Part shown: positions 25,386 through 33,128 of the stretch, piece after piece
Numbering within the stretch: the stretch's first letter is position 1
How the letters are laid out: each line of letters begins with the position of its first letter
From: a virus
DNA: 64,000 bases
Virus record (IMG/VR): IMGVR_UViG_3300031997_000001
Span: 124,001 to 188,000 of that record
Direction: 5' to 3' (one strand)
Notes under the pieces: model-generated
Told to the model about the DNA's origin: nothing
The model's input: the letters and a program-made list of their open reading frames with translations, nothing else
The model's database searches: none
Program-made: the position numbers and the translations under genes

Positions 25386-25699
25386 GTCGGAATTCCTTTC
25401 ACAAACGGGAGTGGGCTCGCTGTCTGCATCGCCTGTTCAGCCACTTTGTTTGCCTGCTCTGCACTCTTGCATATGATGACGACGGTCGAATTCACGATAA
25501 CGTGGAATTTGGCATGTGAGAGGTTTTCAAAATTTGGCATCGAGACGATGGTGACATCCCGACGCGTCTCGAAGGCGGGCATATCCTTGTCCAGCGGGAC
25601 CAGGGTACCGGCAATCCTGATGGCAGGAGGTCCACCCGGCTCTAACTCGATGGGTCTGCCTTCTAGGTTCCTGCCTCCCAGATCGCCAAAAGTCGGCAT
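25382..25699 (-). CDS. Hypothetical protein carrying the FGxLGxR motif at its N-terminus
   Basis: 105 residues. Starts MPTFGDLGGRNLEGRP, an instance of the short motif found in several other proteins here. The rest is a compact alpha/beta fold with HVIVNSTVVIICKS and a helix rich in Ala/Gln. Function unknown. Confidence 0.7.
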   Translation of the reverse strand: MPTFGDLGGRNLEGRPIELEPGGPPAIRIAGTLVPLDKDMPAFETRRDVTIVSMPNFENLSHAKFHVIVNSTVVIICKSAEQANKVAEQAMQTASPLPFVKGIPT

Positions 25700-25708
25700 G
25701 CGGCCTCC

Positions 25709-26491
25709 CTAGAAAGCTGCCTTCAGCTTCTCGTAGTCCGCGTTCCGCGCCTTGTTGGCCATCATCTGGGCCAGCATCTTGCCCCAATCCTCTGCCTGCT
25801 TCAGGGCCTCCGCCATGTTGCATTTCCGTTCCTTCAGGACGAAGGGCGCAAAGCACTTGGCATCCCAAAGCCACGGCCACTGCTTGAAATACGAAATGAA
25901 GGCGAGCCACTTGTCGTCGCACCAGCTGGGCGTCCAGCAGGACGACCGGCAGATGAAGACGATGTCATAGGCGTCCTTGGGCGGGAGCTCCGTGGAAAGC
26001 TCGAATCTGCACGATTTCGGCACCTTCGGCCTGGGATCATCCTCCGGGTTCTCTTCCCGCCAGGGAGGATAGATCACGCGATATGACTGGATCAGGCCTT
26101 CATCCATCCCGAGCCTTGCCCAGTTCCCGCAGTCGAGCTGCTTGGACCGCCCATATCCGAAGTCGTGATGGGCATCGAAATTGACGACGTCGGCTTGGGT
26201 GGCCTTGTTCGCCTTGAGCCACTCATAGAGGCCCTTGTGGCTGTCAACGATGGCCAGGAACATCGGATGGCCATCCAGCGTCCGCTTCCAGAAGCCGTTC
26301 AACCGCTCCTCGGGGAGGACGTGGTCGATGGCCCGCTTCTTGTTGGTCATCCCTACGCTACCAGCACGGGTAGCCCAGAGCATGTCGTAGAAGAAGGCTT
26401 TGTCTTCCGAGTGCCCCCAGTCGTACTCGTCAGTCGACGGAAACGTCCAGTCCCAGTCGACAGAAAGGACGCGAAGGTGGGAAAGTTTCAT
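25709..26491 (-). CDS. UPF0489/arginase-fold-like protein
   Basis: 260 residues. FDAHHDFGYG (about residue 107) is the D.H.D metal-binding motif of the arginase/deacetylase fold; VLSVDWDWTF near the start and YDIVFICRSSCWTP later supply further acidic and polar positions. CGNWARLG after the motif is as in UPF0489 proteins. The family's reaction is not established; a metal-dependent hydrolase is the inference. Confidence 0.65.
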   Translation of the reverse strand: MKLSHLRVLSVDWDWTFPSTDEYDWGHSEDKAFFYDMLWATRAGSVGMTNKKRAIDHVLPEERLNGFWKRTLDGHPMFLAIVDSHKGLYEWLKANKATQADVVNFDAHHDFGYGRSKQLDCGNWARLGMDEGLIQSYRVIYPPWREENPEDDPRPKVPKSCRFELSTELPPKDAYDIVFICRSSCWTPSWCDDKWLAFISYFKQWPWLWDAKCFAPFVLKERKCNMAEALKQAEDWGKMLAQMMANKARNADYEKLKAAF

Positions 26492-26510
26492 GATTCACCA
26501 AAGATAGCTT

Positions 26511-26873
26511 ATGAGTGGAAACGCTCCATGGCCGCAGGCGAAGTCAGCGGCCTTCTTTGTCCAGGCGCAAGTCTGCCGGTCAGCACAGGATCCCCTGCCT
26601 CAAACGGCAGAAGATGACGTAGCTCGTATTGCGTCGGTGATGGACAAGGCGCCTGCACAGCAGAAGAAGACGGCAGACGTCCGCTTGAATCCCGTCGCCA
26701 AGGAGAGGTTGCGGATGGCGGCCTTGTGCCCGAACGGGAAAGCGGCGACCCTGCTGGACCCGAATGCGACGGACGCGGCCACGGTCATCCAGCAGATGCT
26801 GGACAAGGGTTACAAGGTCATTGACCGGACCGGCCGCCCGAACGTCGCACCCCCGCCACCCAGGCTGCTTTAG
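26511..26873 (+). CDS. Small + strand protein of unknown function
   Basis: 120 residues from ATG at 26511, or 77 from ATG at 26641; no strong ribosome-binding site for either. The part after 26641 looks genuine: TADVRLNPVAKERLRMAALC, ATDAATVIQQMLDKGYKVID. It is one of few + strand genes among minus-strand operons and has no clear promoter. Confidence 0.5.
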   Translation: MSGNAPWPQAKSAAFFVQAQVCRSAQDPLPQTAEDDVARIASVMDKAPAQQKKTADVRLNPVAKERLRMAALCPNGKAATLLDPNATDAATVIQQMLDKGYKVIDRTGRPNVAPPPPRLL

Positions 26874-26883
26874 CCGTCACGGA

Positions 26884-27177
26884 TTACGGCCAGCTCTCCC
26901 ATGTCTTCTTCCCCTTGGCGGTGAACTTGTAATCCCAGATCTTCCGCTCTATGATCTCCACCTGGATGCCGCGCCGGCCCAGTTCGTCCTCGATCAGCTG
27001 GGCTTGCAGGTAATCCTTCTGGCTGATGGCGTAATCCTTCTGGCTGATGGCCCTGCCCGTCTCTGCTGCGTCGATGGCGCGATGGTGCTCAACGAACTTG
27101 GCTTTGAGCCAATCGGTTGTCTGTTTGGTCAGCTTGACGGACCCATCCTTTTCCTGCTTCGGCAGCTTGATCTTCAT
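26884..27177 (-). CDS. Hypothetical protein with in-frame duplication
   Basis: 97 residues from ATG at 27177 (GGAGTG upstream). Basic N-terminus, then AISQKDYAISQKDY, encoded by an exact 21-bp tandem repeat. The C-terminal 40 residues have a DELGRRGIQVEII strand-turn region. No family recognised. Confidence 0.7.
   Translation of the reverse strand: MKIKLPKQEKDGSVKLTKQTTDWLKAKFVEHHRAIDAAETGRAISQKDYAISQKDYLQAQLIEDELGRRGIQVEIIERKIWDYKFTAKGKKTWESWP
27010..27051. repeat. Perfect 21-bp in-frame tandem repeat
   Basis: 27010-27030 is repeated exactly at 27031-27051, duplicating seven codons (AISQKDY) inside the gene at 26884-27177. Identical copies indicate a recent event. Confidence 0.85.
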
Positions 27178-27196
27178 CACTCCTCCAATCCCCAGC

Positions 27197-27508
27197 TTAT
27201 GCGGCTTCGATGACGAAGGCTTGGTAATCAGGGCTGGCAGGGCCCGGTTCTTTCTGTGTAGCGCTGGCTTCGACGTTGCCGGTCTTCTTGTCCTGGACCA
27301 GCGTCCAGTCGCCGTAGGACATGACCCACTTGAGCGACCAGTCCTCGGCTTGAGCCTCGATGCACTTGCCCCATTCAGCCTTGGGCGCATATTTCTCGAT
27401 GAGCTCAATCGCCCAGGCGAGGGCCTCCTGACACGGAAGCTTGAAGACGTCCCGCTTCTCGCAGAGGTTGCCTTGACTGAGCTTCGCGCGCAGGGTGAGC
27501 TGTTTCAT
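27197..27508 (-). CDS. Hypothetical protein
   Basis: 103 residues from ATG at 27508 (GGAGAGG 9 bases upstream). Helical middle (QEALAWAIELIEKYAP) followed by Trp-rich strands (DWSLKWVMSYGDWTLVQD). Its start lies about 100 bases inside the reading frame of the next gene. Confidence 0.65.
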   Translation of the reverse strand: MKQLTLRAKLSQGNLCEKRDVFKLPCQEALAWAIELIEKYAPKAEWGKCIEAQAEDWSLKWVMSYGDWTLVQDKKTGNVEASATQKEPGPASPDYQAFVIEAA

Positions 27509-27899
27509 TCGATGAGCACCTCTCCATACTGGGCTTTGGGATGTCATGATAGTGGTAGATGATCTTAACATTCATCTCGTCTAGAAATCTCAGCTTAATC
27601 GCCTTTAGGAACGGGACCGAGAAGTAGGGCGTGTCAGCCACGGACATAGCCAGCTTTCTGCCCCGGTAGCCAGACGTCGTCGTCTTGCCGACGAACTGCA
27701 TGTCGTCCTGTCCGCATCCGTGTTCTGCGGTACAGCTGACGCACGTGATCTCCGCGACCTTGCCGTCCTCCATCTCGTAGAGGGCGACCTCGCCGCAATC
27801 CGCCACGCACATCTTCTTGGAGAACCAGGCGTAGCGCATCTCCGCAGGATCTACGTCCTGAACTACGCGTCTGTTGCCTGGGTCTCCGAAGGTCGGCAT
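27405..27899 (-). CDS. Cys-rich protein with N-terminal FGxxGxR motif
   Basis: 164 residues. Starts MPTFGDPGNRRVVQD, like the protein at 25382. Cys pairs (MCVADC, ITCVSCTAEHGC) suggest a zinc site. The last 35 residues overlap the next gene and are of poor quality, so the true end may be near 27,520 after a frameshift. Confidence 0.6.
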   Translation of the reverse strand: MPTFGDPGNRRVVQDVDPAEMRYAWFSKKMCVADCGEVALYEMEDGKVAEITCVSCTAEHGCGQDDMQFVGKTTTSGYRGRKLAMSVADTPYFSVPFLKAIKLRFLDEMNVKIIYHYHDIPKPSMERCSSNETAHPAREAQSRQPLREAGRLQASVSGGPRLGD

Positions 27900-27908
27900 A
27901 GCAGCCTC

Positions 27909-28136
27909 CTATCCAAGTCGGATCTTTCCCTCATCGAAGTCCTGGTGGAGCTTGTTTAGCTCCGCCCAGGCCTCGTCCACCTCGCGGAAAATGTCGGGGA
28001 TGGGGACTTCACGGTTCTGGGCACCGACTACGTCATAGATCGTGAGCTTCGCGATGGCGGTCGCCAGATTTGCACGGACGGAAGCCAGGGCGTTCCTGAC
28101 TACGTGCCTTTGCTGTGTCATGGTCTTGGGTATCAC
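27909..28136 (-). CDS. Hypothetical helical protein
   Basis: 75 residues from a GTG at 28136 with GGAGGA upstream; an ATG five codons later is an alternative. Two amphipathic helices (ASVRANLATAIAKL, EAWAELNKLHQDFD). No family recognised. Confidence 0.65.
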   Translation of the reverse strand: MIPKTMTQQRHVVRNALASVRANLATAIAKLTIYDVVGAQNREVPIPDIFREVDEAWAELNKLHQDFDEGKIRLG

Positions 28137-28154
28137 GCTTTTCCTCCTCCCTCG

Positions 28155-28358
28155 TTAACCGGCCCGTCGCTCGTTGCACTCCAGCCACCCCAGCAGAAAG
28201 ATCATGCATTCGCGCTTCGATGCGACCGGACATATCCCGGCGTTCGGGAACACGTCGCGACCATCTTTCATGATGCGGTATCCACCGCACTCCGCCTGGA
28301 TTCTGAATCCCGCTCTGGTGGCCGTCGAGTCGAGTTCTTCCCTGCGGATTGTTTTCAG
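28155..28358 (-). CDS. Small protein with apparent CTG start
   Basis: 67 residues from CTG at 28358 to TAA at 28155. The CTG overlaps the TGA of the previous gene exactly as ATGA does elsewhere, with GAGG just upstream. No ATG, GTG or TTG precedes the well-formed part GFRIQAECGGYRIM. CMIFLLGWLEC follows. Cys residues may bind zinc. The frame quality is good; only the start codon is unusual. Confidence 0.55.
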   Translation of the reverse strand: MKTIRREELDSTATRAGFRIQAECGGYRIMKDGRDVFPNAGICPVASKRECMIFLLGWLECNERRAG

Positions 28359-28549
28359 AGGAGCCTCGTGAGCTGGTTCCCGCTCCGGCCGACGATCTTC
28401 CCGCCGCGGTCCCGGGTCAGGTCCGTCTTCGCGTCGTACGTGCCCCTGACCGTGCCGCCCCGGTCGATCAGCTGCTGGCGACCGTCGCTGCCCTGGTGGA
28501 TCCGACCGAGCCGGACGTTGCTGGAATCCTTGATGACCTGGTCTTCCAT
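28355..28549 (-). CDS. Small repeat-like beta protein
   Basis: 64 residues from ATG at 28549 (AAGGAGA upstream). Has repeated units of the form I.D..G...G (NVRLGRIHQGSDGRQQ, GTVRGTYDAKTDLTRD, GKIVGRSGNQL), like a small beta-solenoid or 4-fold repeat found in bacterial surface-type hypothetical proteins. First gene after the promoter at 28580. Confidence 0.65.
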   Translation of the reverse strand: MEDQVIKDSSNVRLGRIHQGSDGRQQLIDRGGTVRGTYDAKTDLTRDRGGKIVGRSGNQLTRLL

Positions 28550-28579
28550 GACTGTCTCCTTGAGAGGTGCCGAACCCCT

Positions 28580-28609
28580 AGTAAAACAGGAGGGAATAAT
28601 TCCTGTCAA
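28580..28609 (-). promoter_or_regulatory. Sigma70-like promoter with palindromic spacer
   Basis: On the minus strand TTGACA is at 28609-28604 and TTTACT at 28585-28580, 18-bp spacer. Just after TTGACA lies GGAATTATTCC, a perfect inverted repeat around one T. Expected to drive the run from 28549 to about 24520. Confidence 0.7.
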
Positions 28610-28912
28610 TCACTTCACGGAGAGCCCCAGGACCTTCTCGACGGCCGTCTCGCGGACGAACTTGCTCCAGGAGAGCTTGGACTTCTGGCCGGGGCCAGGG
28701 CACTGATCATAGGCGGCCACGACGAATGCCACGCCATTCAATGGCCTGCTCTGGCAGGAATAAAGGCCCGGAAGCCCTTCGATCCGCCAGAAGGTGGAAA
28801 GCACCCCGTAGGTAGCCCCACTCATCTTGGCGTCCTGGTTCAGGAACAGATTCTTGCCGTTTGTGATGCGGGCAGCAAGCGGTAGCGACTTGGGGTCGAT
28901 CTTCTCTTTCAT
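28610..28912 (-). CDS. Hypothetical protein
   Basis: 100 residues from ATG at 28912 (GGAGG 9 bases upstream), overlapping the zinc protein's stop. RPLNGVAFVVAAYDQCPG is a buried strand region; the end WSKFVRETAVEKVLGLSVK is helical. No family recognised. Confidence 0.7.
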   Translation of the reverse strand: MKEKIDPKSLPLAARITNGKNLFLNQDAKMSGATYGVLSTFWRIEGLPGLYSCQSRPLNGVAFVVAAYDQCPGPGQKSKLSWSKFVRETAVEKVLGLSVK

Positions 28913-29130
28913 GACTTGACCTCCGGATCGTCGAAGCTCTTCCAGATTCCGGAGTACCCGCAAGTACAGCAACCTGCCGTACTCGTCGGCCCGTAGTCTA
29001 GCTCACTGAACCCGCGGTCTCCGGAGTCGGACATCTTGACGACTGTTTTGACGCAGATGTTGAACGGTCCATAACTCCCACATTTGGGACACTTCTTGGC
29101 CTTGAGACAATTCGCATTGGGATTGCTCAA
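28909..29130 (-). CDS. Zinc-ribbon protein
   Basis: 73 residues. KKCPKCGSYG and GCCTCGYSG are the two knuckles of a zinc ribbon, about 35 residues apart. ATGA overlaps on both sides. Likely nucleic-acid or protein binding; partner unknown. Confidence 0.75.
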   Translation of the reverse strand: MSNPNANCLKAKKCPKCGSYGPFNICVKTVVKMSDSGDRGFSELDYGPTSTAGCCTCGYSGIWKSFDDPEVKS

Positions 29131-29495
29131 TGTTTCCCCCTGAAATGCATCATGACGCGATCCTCGACGAACCGGACGACCTTGTCCAGCTTGTTCACGT
29201 ACTGCCGAGCCACCTTGATCTGCTTCGCGACGGCCTTGTTCGGGTCCCTGTACGTGTAATCCTCCGTAAAGGCAGGGAGCCCTCCGCTGTCGCCGTGGGT
29301 ATCATTCATGAGACAGAAGTATTTGCCGTCGAAGTATTTGCCGGAGTCTGTGGGGTAGAGGTTCAACGAGCCCATACGAAGCGCGTAGCACCATCCGCCG
29401 TGATTATACCATACGCTGATTCTCCAGGGTCCGCCGCGCATTCGCTTCTGGAGAGCCCGCGCCTTGGCGAAAGCTTCTGCCTTGCCTGGCTTCAT
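29127..29495 (-). CDS. Hypothetical protein
   Basis: 122 residues. Basic helical start (AFAKARALQKRMRGG), then Tyr/Gly/Trp-rich strands (ISVWYNHGGWCYALRMG) and a helical basic end. ATGA overlaps with both neighbours. No family recognised. Confidence 0.7.
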   Translation of the reverse strand: MKPGKAEAFAKARALQKRMRGGPWRISVWYNHGGWCYALRMGSLNLYPTDSGKYFDGKYFCLMNDTHGDSGGLPAFTEDYTYRDPNKAVAKQIKVARQYVNKLDKVVRFVEDRVMMHFRGKH

Positions 29496-29794
29496 TCGGT
29501 CTCCTCGTCCTTGATGCCGTAATGCTCGTTGAAGGCTTTGCGCGCCTCGTTATTCAGGCTCTCAAGATCTTCGTCGCTCACGCCAGGGATGCCGGTAAGA
29601 TACGGCATGTCGTGCTCGCCCTCGCAGTGGATAACCGACCCGTCCTCGAGCACGATCTTGGAGAGTTGAAATGTGGGATCGCCAAATTCCGTGGTCAGGT
29701 GACCCACGACGTCCTTGACCTTCTTGCCGGTGAGCTTAACCAGGCTAATGCTGCTCCCCGGTTCATCGGATGCCTTGACGTCCTTGAAGTTCAT
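29492..29794 (-). CDS. Hypothetical acidic protein
   Basis: 100 residues. Strands ISLVKLTGKKVKDVVGHL and FQLSKIVLEDGSVIHCEGE, then an acidic helical end. Reads like a small beta-rich domain. No family recognised. Confidence 0.7.
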   Translation of the reverse strand: MNFKDVKASDEPGSSISLVKLTGKKVKDVVGHLTTEFGDPTFQLSKIVLEDGSVIHCEGEHDMPYLTGIPGVSDEDLESLNNEARKAFNEHYGIKDEETE

Positions 29795-29804
29795 TACTGA
29801 CCTC

Positions 29805-30128
29805 CTACTTCAGTTCGGGTCCGCCGATCGCCCGCCAGGCGGATTCGGGGGAACTCTGAAAGATCTCGTCGATGTCGTCCTGCTCCTGCTCTTCCCCCTC
29901 GTCCTCGGCCTCACCATCGACGTTCGCAGACGTCTCCCAGATCTTCTTGGCCTTCGACTTCGCCGGATTGGCCACATGACCCTCCAGGAGCCAGGCGTCG
30001 TACCCGTAGTCGCAACCGCCGATGTAGGTGCAGATGTACGCGGTCACCGGCTTGCCCTTGTGCGTGGCCCTGCAGATGGCCGTCCCGCCGTCGCCGGAAA
30101 GATCGCCCTCCCATTCGGGCTTGCTCAT
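29805..30128 (-). CDS. Hypothetical protein with acidic tail
   Basis: 107 residues. The first 55 have GGTAICRATHKGKPVTAYICT, a possible small Cys-containing beta domain; residues 65-95 are Glu/Asp-rich. The ATG overlaps the stop of the upstream zinc protein. Confidence 0.7.
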   Translation of the reverse strand: MSKPEWEGDLSGDGGTAICRATHKGKPVTAYICTYIGGCDYGYDAWLLEGHVANPAKSKAKKIWETSANVDGEAEDEGEEQEQDDIDEIFQSSPESAWRAIGGPELK

Positions 30129-30427
30129 CGCTTGTCCTTTCTACCAAGCCGCCTTTGGATGAATTGCTGCACCTTCTTCTGGAAGCGCTTCTCGTCCCAG
30201 GGATGGTCCAGCTCCCACTTGAGCTTCTTAGCCGCCTCGATCTCTTCCAGGTTCTTCCGCCCCTTTGAGCCCTTCTTCAGGAGCGCTGACAAAGGCCCGA
30301 AGCCGAAAGCTGCTCGAATGGTCTTGATCGTCCGCTGACTTCTGGCGTGGCACTTGTGGCACATTAGCCCGCCACCACGGTCCGGTGCAGGCTTCCGCCT
30401 CTTGCAGATCAGGCACCGCTTGGGCAT
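30125..30427 (-). CDS. Zinc-finger basic protein
   Basis: 100 residues. CLICKRRKPAPDRG with MCHKCHARS is a C..C/C..C site at residues 5-27; the rest is a basic helical region rich in Lys/Arg, suited to binding nucleic acid. Similar ribbons recur in this half of the window. Confidence 0.75.
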   Translation of the reverse strand: MPKRCLICKRRKPAPDRGGGLMCHKCHARSQRTIKTIRAAFGFGPLSALLKKGSKGRKNLEEIEAAKKLKWELDHPWDEKRFQKKVQQFIQRRLGRKDKR

Positions 30428-30441
30428 GTCTGGTTCCTTGA

Positions 30442-30612
30442 TTACGGCTTCTCCAGCCCGTTCTCGGTTGCGGTCATTTGCTTCCCGTTGTCGATGCGCT
30501 CGACCGTGAACATCGCCTGTCCGTAGTACTTGTCCTTGAGGCGCTCGATGATCCGCACCTTGCGCATGGACTTGGTGAACCAGACGACGTCGCCGGGCTT
30601 GAATTTCTTCAT
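30442..30612 (-). CDS. Small SH3-like protein (56 residues)
   Basis: ATG at 30612 to TAA at 30442. FKPGDVVWFTKSMRKVRIIE and AMFTVERIDNGKQM are the strands of a KOW/SH3-like barrel. Its ATG lies 2 bases after the RtcB stop. Confidence 0.7.
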   Translation of the reverse strand: MKKFKPGDVVWFTKSMRKVRIIERLKDKYYGQAMFTVERIDNGKQMTATENGLEKP

Positions 30613-30613
30613 G

Positions 30614-31783
30614 TCAGTCCTTGTAGGGGTCCTCTTCGTCCTCGCCTGCCATCGCTACGCCGATCGGCGAGAGCTTGTGCAGGATGCGGATCGAAGCCTC
30701 ATGGTGAGCGAGGACCTCGGACAGCCGCTTGTAGCAGTGGGGCGACTCGTCGGTCCCGGCCCCGCGGAGCTCCACGTTCTCCCTCTTCACCCACTCCGTC
30801 ATCATCTCCTTGGAGATCTTCCCGCCCACGCGGGGCTGTCCCCACTTCTTGCGCTTGCCCGCAGCCTCGTTGCGACCCATGACGCGGCCCGCGCCGTGGA
30901 CGGTGGAGTAGAGGGCGACCTTGCTCTCGTCGGAGTCTACGCCTTCCACGATGACGGAGCCGTCCCCCATGCTGCCACCGATGAAGCTCCTCTGGCCAGG
31001 GAACGCAGGCGTCGCGCCCTTGCGCACTACCCAAAGCGGTGCGCCGTCGTGCGTCTCCAGCCAGCTGAAGTTATGGTGGTTGTGGACCTCATCGATGATG
31101 TTGGCACCAAGGAGCGCAGCCACCTTGCCGCAGACCCAATCCCGGCCGGCGTAAGCGTAGCGGCCGGCGAGGCTCATGCAGACAAGATAGTCCTTGCCAA
31201 GCGCGGACTCGGCATCGAAGGTGACAGGCTCGACGTTGACGCCGTCCTTGCCGCCGCCTGCCTTGATGAAGTAGGTGGCGATCTTGTGGCCCAGGCCCCG
31301 TGAGCCGAAGTGGACGCCGATCCAGACGCGCCCCGCCTCGTCCTCGAAGAGGTCCACGAAGTGATTCCCCGAGCCGATCGTGCCGAGCTGTTCGCGGGCC
31401 AGGACCTTTAGGGTACTGACGGCTCCGACGTCCCAGGCTGGACTGTTAAAGAGCGGATGCTCGACCTCTTCCTTGTTCTTCCGGCCGATGCCGAAGGAAA
31501 GGCTGTGCCAGATGTCGTCCATAATCTTGGCGATGTTCTTCCGCACTTCCGCCACGGGGGCGTCGGTAAGAACAGCCTTGTTCCCGCAGGCGATGTCGTA
31601 CCCGACCCCGGACGGGCTGATGCGCCCGTGGTAGGCGACGACGCCGCCGATAGGCACGGCGTAGCCGAGATGATGGTCGGCCATAAGAGCCACGCGGGCA
31701 GCCGTGCGCTTGCACGTCCGCATCTGCTCCACCGCGTTGTCCTGCGGGACGCCCCAGACCGGAATGCCGTCGATCATCTGCAT
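30614..31783 (-). CDS. rtcB: RNA-splicing ligase RtcB
   Basis: 389 residues, full length for the short phage/bacterial form. GVGYDIACGNKA holds the metal-binding Cys; GSGNHFVDL, HFGSRGLGHK and VHNHHNFS carry the Mn-binding His residues; VHGAGRVMGR contains the His that takes the GMP. RtcB joins 2',3'-cyclic phosphate and 5'-OH RNA ends using GTP. With the ATP-dependent RNA ligase at 6888 this gives the phage two independent RNA sealing chemistries. It follows the XRE regulator in the operon; no archease is seen. Confidence 0.95.
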   Translation of the reverse strand: MQMIDGIPVWGVPQDNAVEQMRTCKRTAARVALMADHHLGYAVPIGGVVAYHGRISPSGVGYDIACGNKAVLTDAPVAEVRKNIAKIMDDIWHSLSFGIGRKNKEEVEHPLFNSPAWDVGAVSTLKVLAREQLGTIGSGNHFVDLFEDEAGRVWIGVHFGSRGLGHKIATYFIKAGGGKDGVNVEPVTFDAESALGKDYLVCMSLAGRYAYAGRDWVCGKVAALLGANIIDEVHNHHNFSWLETHDGAPLWVVRKGATPAFPGQRSFIGGSMGDGSVIVEGVDSDESKVALYSTVHGAGRVMGRNEAAGKRKKWGQPRVGGKISKEMMTEWVKRENVELRGAGTDESPHCYKRLSEVLAHHEASIRILHKLSPIGVAMAGEDEEDPYKD

Positions 31784-31793
31784 CTGGCTTCTC

Positions 31794-32126
31794 CTAGAGC
31801 TCTCTGCTCAGCGCATCCTTGAGGTGGAATTCGGTCTCCAGCAGGGCGCGCTCATTGAAGCCTGTATATGCCGAGACACGCTGGACCTCGATCGGAGCCT
31901 TGGCGACCTCAGACAGAAGAAGGAGTCCGTCCGGGCTCATCTCCAGCACCTTGCAGAGGAGGATCGTCATCTTGGCGAACGGGGGATTGCATTTCCCGTT
32001 CTCGATGCCAGACAGGTATCCCTTGCACGTTCCAGATCGCTCAGCAAGTCGCTCGAGCGTCATGCCCCTATGCTTCCTGATCTCATGGAGCACCTGGCCG
32101 AACCGCTTTCTGGCGCTGTTTTTCAT
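31794..32126 (-). CDS. XRE-family helix-turn-helix regulator
   Basis: 110 residues from ATG at 32126 (AAGGAGG 9 bases upstream). FGQVLHEIRKHRGMTLERLA, SGTCKGYLSGIENGK and the following helices form the Cro/CI-type HTH (residues 10-65). A short C-terminal region of unknown role follows. It sits directly behind the promoter at 32152 and could repress the promoters with G/C palindromes. Confidence 0.88.
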   Translation of the reverse strand: MKNSARKRFGQVLHEIRKHRGMTLERLAERSGTCKGYLSGIENGKCNPPFAKMTILLCKVLEMSPDGLLLLSEVAKAPIEVQRVSAYTGFNERALLETEFHLKDALSREL

Positions 32127-32142
32127 CACATTGCCTCCTTGC

Positions 32143-32316
32143 TCATGTCGTATTGTACCAGAAAGGGGGAATTAGGAGGGAAGAATTAAAGAGTCCTCGG
32201 CGACGGACGACGGCTCGCTTGAACGGTTCCTTGTAGCCTAGCCGCTTTTGGCTTGTCCACGGTGCAGGCGGTGTGATCATTCCCAGCGGCGTGCGGGTCG
32301 AGTAAAGCTCCGCCAT
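32143..32316 (-). CDS. Doubtful small ORF
   Basis: 57 codons from ATG at 32316. Composition is plausible (MAELYSTRTPLGMITPPAPW) and the stop lies in the usual place before the XRE gene, but its 3' third is the promoter region and there is no clear ribosome-binding site. Listed because it might be real. Confidence 0.25.
   Translation of the reverse strand: MAELYSTRTPLGMITPPAPWTSQKRLGYKEPFKRAVVRRRGLFNSSLLIPPFWYNTT
32152..32187 (-). promoter_or_regulatory. Promoter-like site, extended -10, ahead of XRE gene
   Basis: On the minus strand TGGTACAAT is at 32160-32152. About 20 bases upstream lies AATTCTTCCCTCC (32187-32175), the same box as at 24520-24508. No good -35 hexamer, so an activator or a variant sigma contact is possible. 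Also carries GGGGGAATTAG, which may be an operator half. Confidence 0.5.
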
Positions 32317-32673
32317 GCGCGGATCTCGACACGCCCCTGCTAGGCCCAATCACATACCAGGATTTGCACCCGGCTGAACTCTCACTCTCTTTGAGGAGAG
32401 ACCATCTACTGTTTTCACCTGCTTGTGTCCGATCCCATTACTCTGGCTGGGACTTGCCGCCCAGCGTGGTACGGGGGAAGTGTCCAGAGCTGGAGGCCAC
32501 CGGGCGTCCTCCTAAGGGCAGACCCGCGCTGGATAACTCGTCATGCGATCCGCTGTTGATCAGACAACGAAACGCATCTGGTATGGACCGAGTTTCTCCA
32601 CCACGCAACGGCAACGATGGGCCGTGCCAAGAGGAACCAATGCGCGTCCGCCACCGAGGCTATGTCCTCCTGA
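32317..32673. other. 357-bp gene-free region with hairpins
   Basis: No credible protein on either strand. Visible stems: GCTGGG/CCCAGC (32446-32451 with 32460-32465), CTCTC/GAGAG (32385-32389 with 32396-32400), and a T-arm-like 5-bp stem around a 7-base loop (32353-32369, minus strand). No complete tRNA. Could hold a small structured RNA or a leader for the XRE-RtcB operon. Confidence 0.5.
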
Positions 32674-32928
32674 TTATGTCTCCTCGAAACAGAAGTAATA
32701 GCGGGGCCTGTGCTGGAAGCTCACGAGTCCACTCTTCCCGTCGGCCTTGCGGACGACGCGAGCGAACGGGGCCAGGAATCCGAGCACGTTGAAGTCGCGG
32801 GTCAGCTCCTCCGTGTTCCACACCTGTCCGTACTGCGCTTCCAGCGTCTCCCTCTCGGTGGGATGGGAATTGATCTCGCCGACCAGATGACGGCGCAGAG
32901 CTTCCGTCTCGTCCACTTTCTCGGTCAT
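32674..32928 (-). CDS. Hypothetical protein
   Basis: 84 residues. Charged helical N-terminus (ALRRHLVGEINSHPTERETL), then strands FNVLGFLAPFARVVRKADG and a final RPRYYFCFEET. Last gene of the run behind the promoter at 39224. Confidence 0.7.
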   Translation of the reverse strand: MTEKVDETEALRRHLVGEINSHPTERETLEAQYGQVWNTEELTRDFNVLGFLAPFARVVRKADGKSGLVSFQHRPRYYFCFEET

Positions 32929-32936
32929 GAAGCCTC

Positions 32937-33128
32937 CTACTTGGCTACGGAGTCGTATGGGACCCAGACCCAGGCCAGCACATAAGCGCCCTCACTGCTG
33001 CGAGAGACCCGGGCGGTCGGCAGGGGCGCGGATGCCTCATCGACCTCCAGTGCGCCCTCATCCTCGTGAAGCCGCTTGGCGGCTTTGACGATCGCTTCGT
33101 CCGTGATGTTCTTGCTATTCTCGGTCAT
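32937..33128 (-). CDS. Hypothetical protein
   Basis: 63 residues. Helix DEAIVKAAKRLHEDEG, then strands TARVSRSS and AYVLAWVWVPYD. The preceding gene's TAA is followed at once by this ATG. No family recognised. Confidence 0.7.
   Translation of the reverse strand: MTENSKNITDEAIVKAAKRLHEDEGALEVDEASAPLPTARVSRSSEGAYVLAWVWVPYDSVAK

Noticed and set aside
32353-32369. T-arm-like hairpin as part of a tRNA on the minus strand
   Set aside because: No matching acceptor stem or anticodon arm of the right size could be placed around it.
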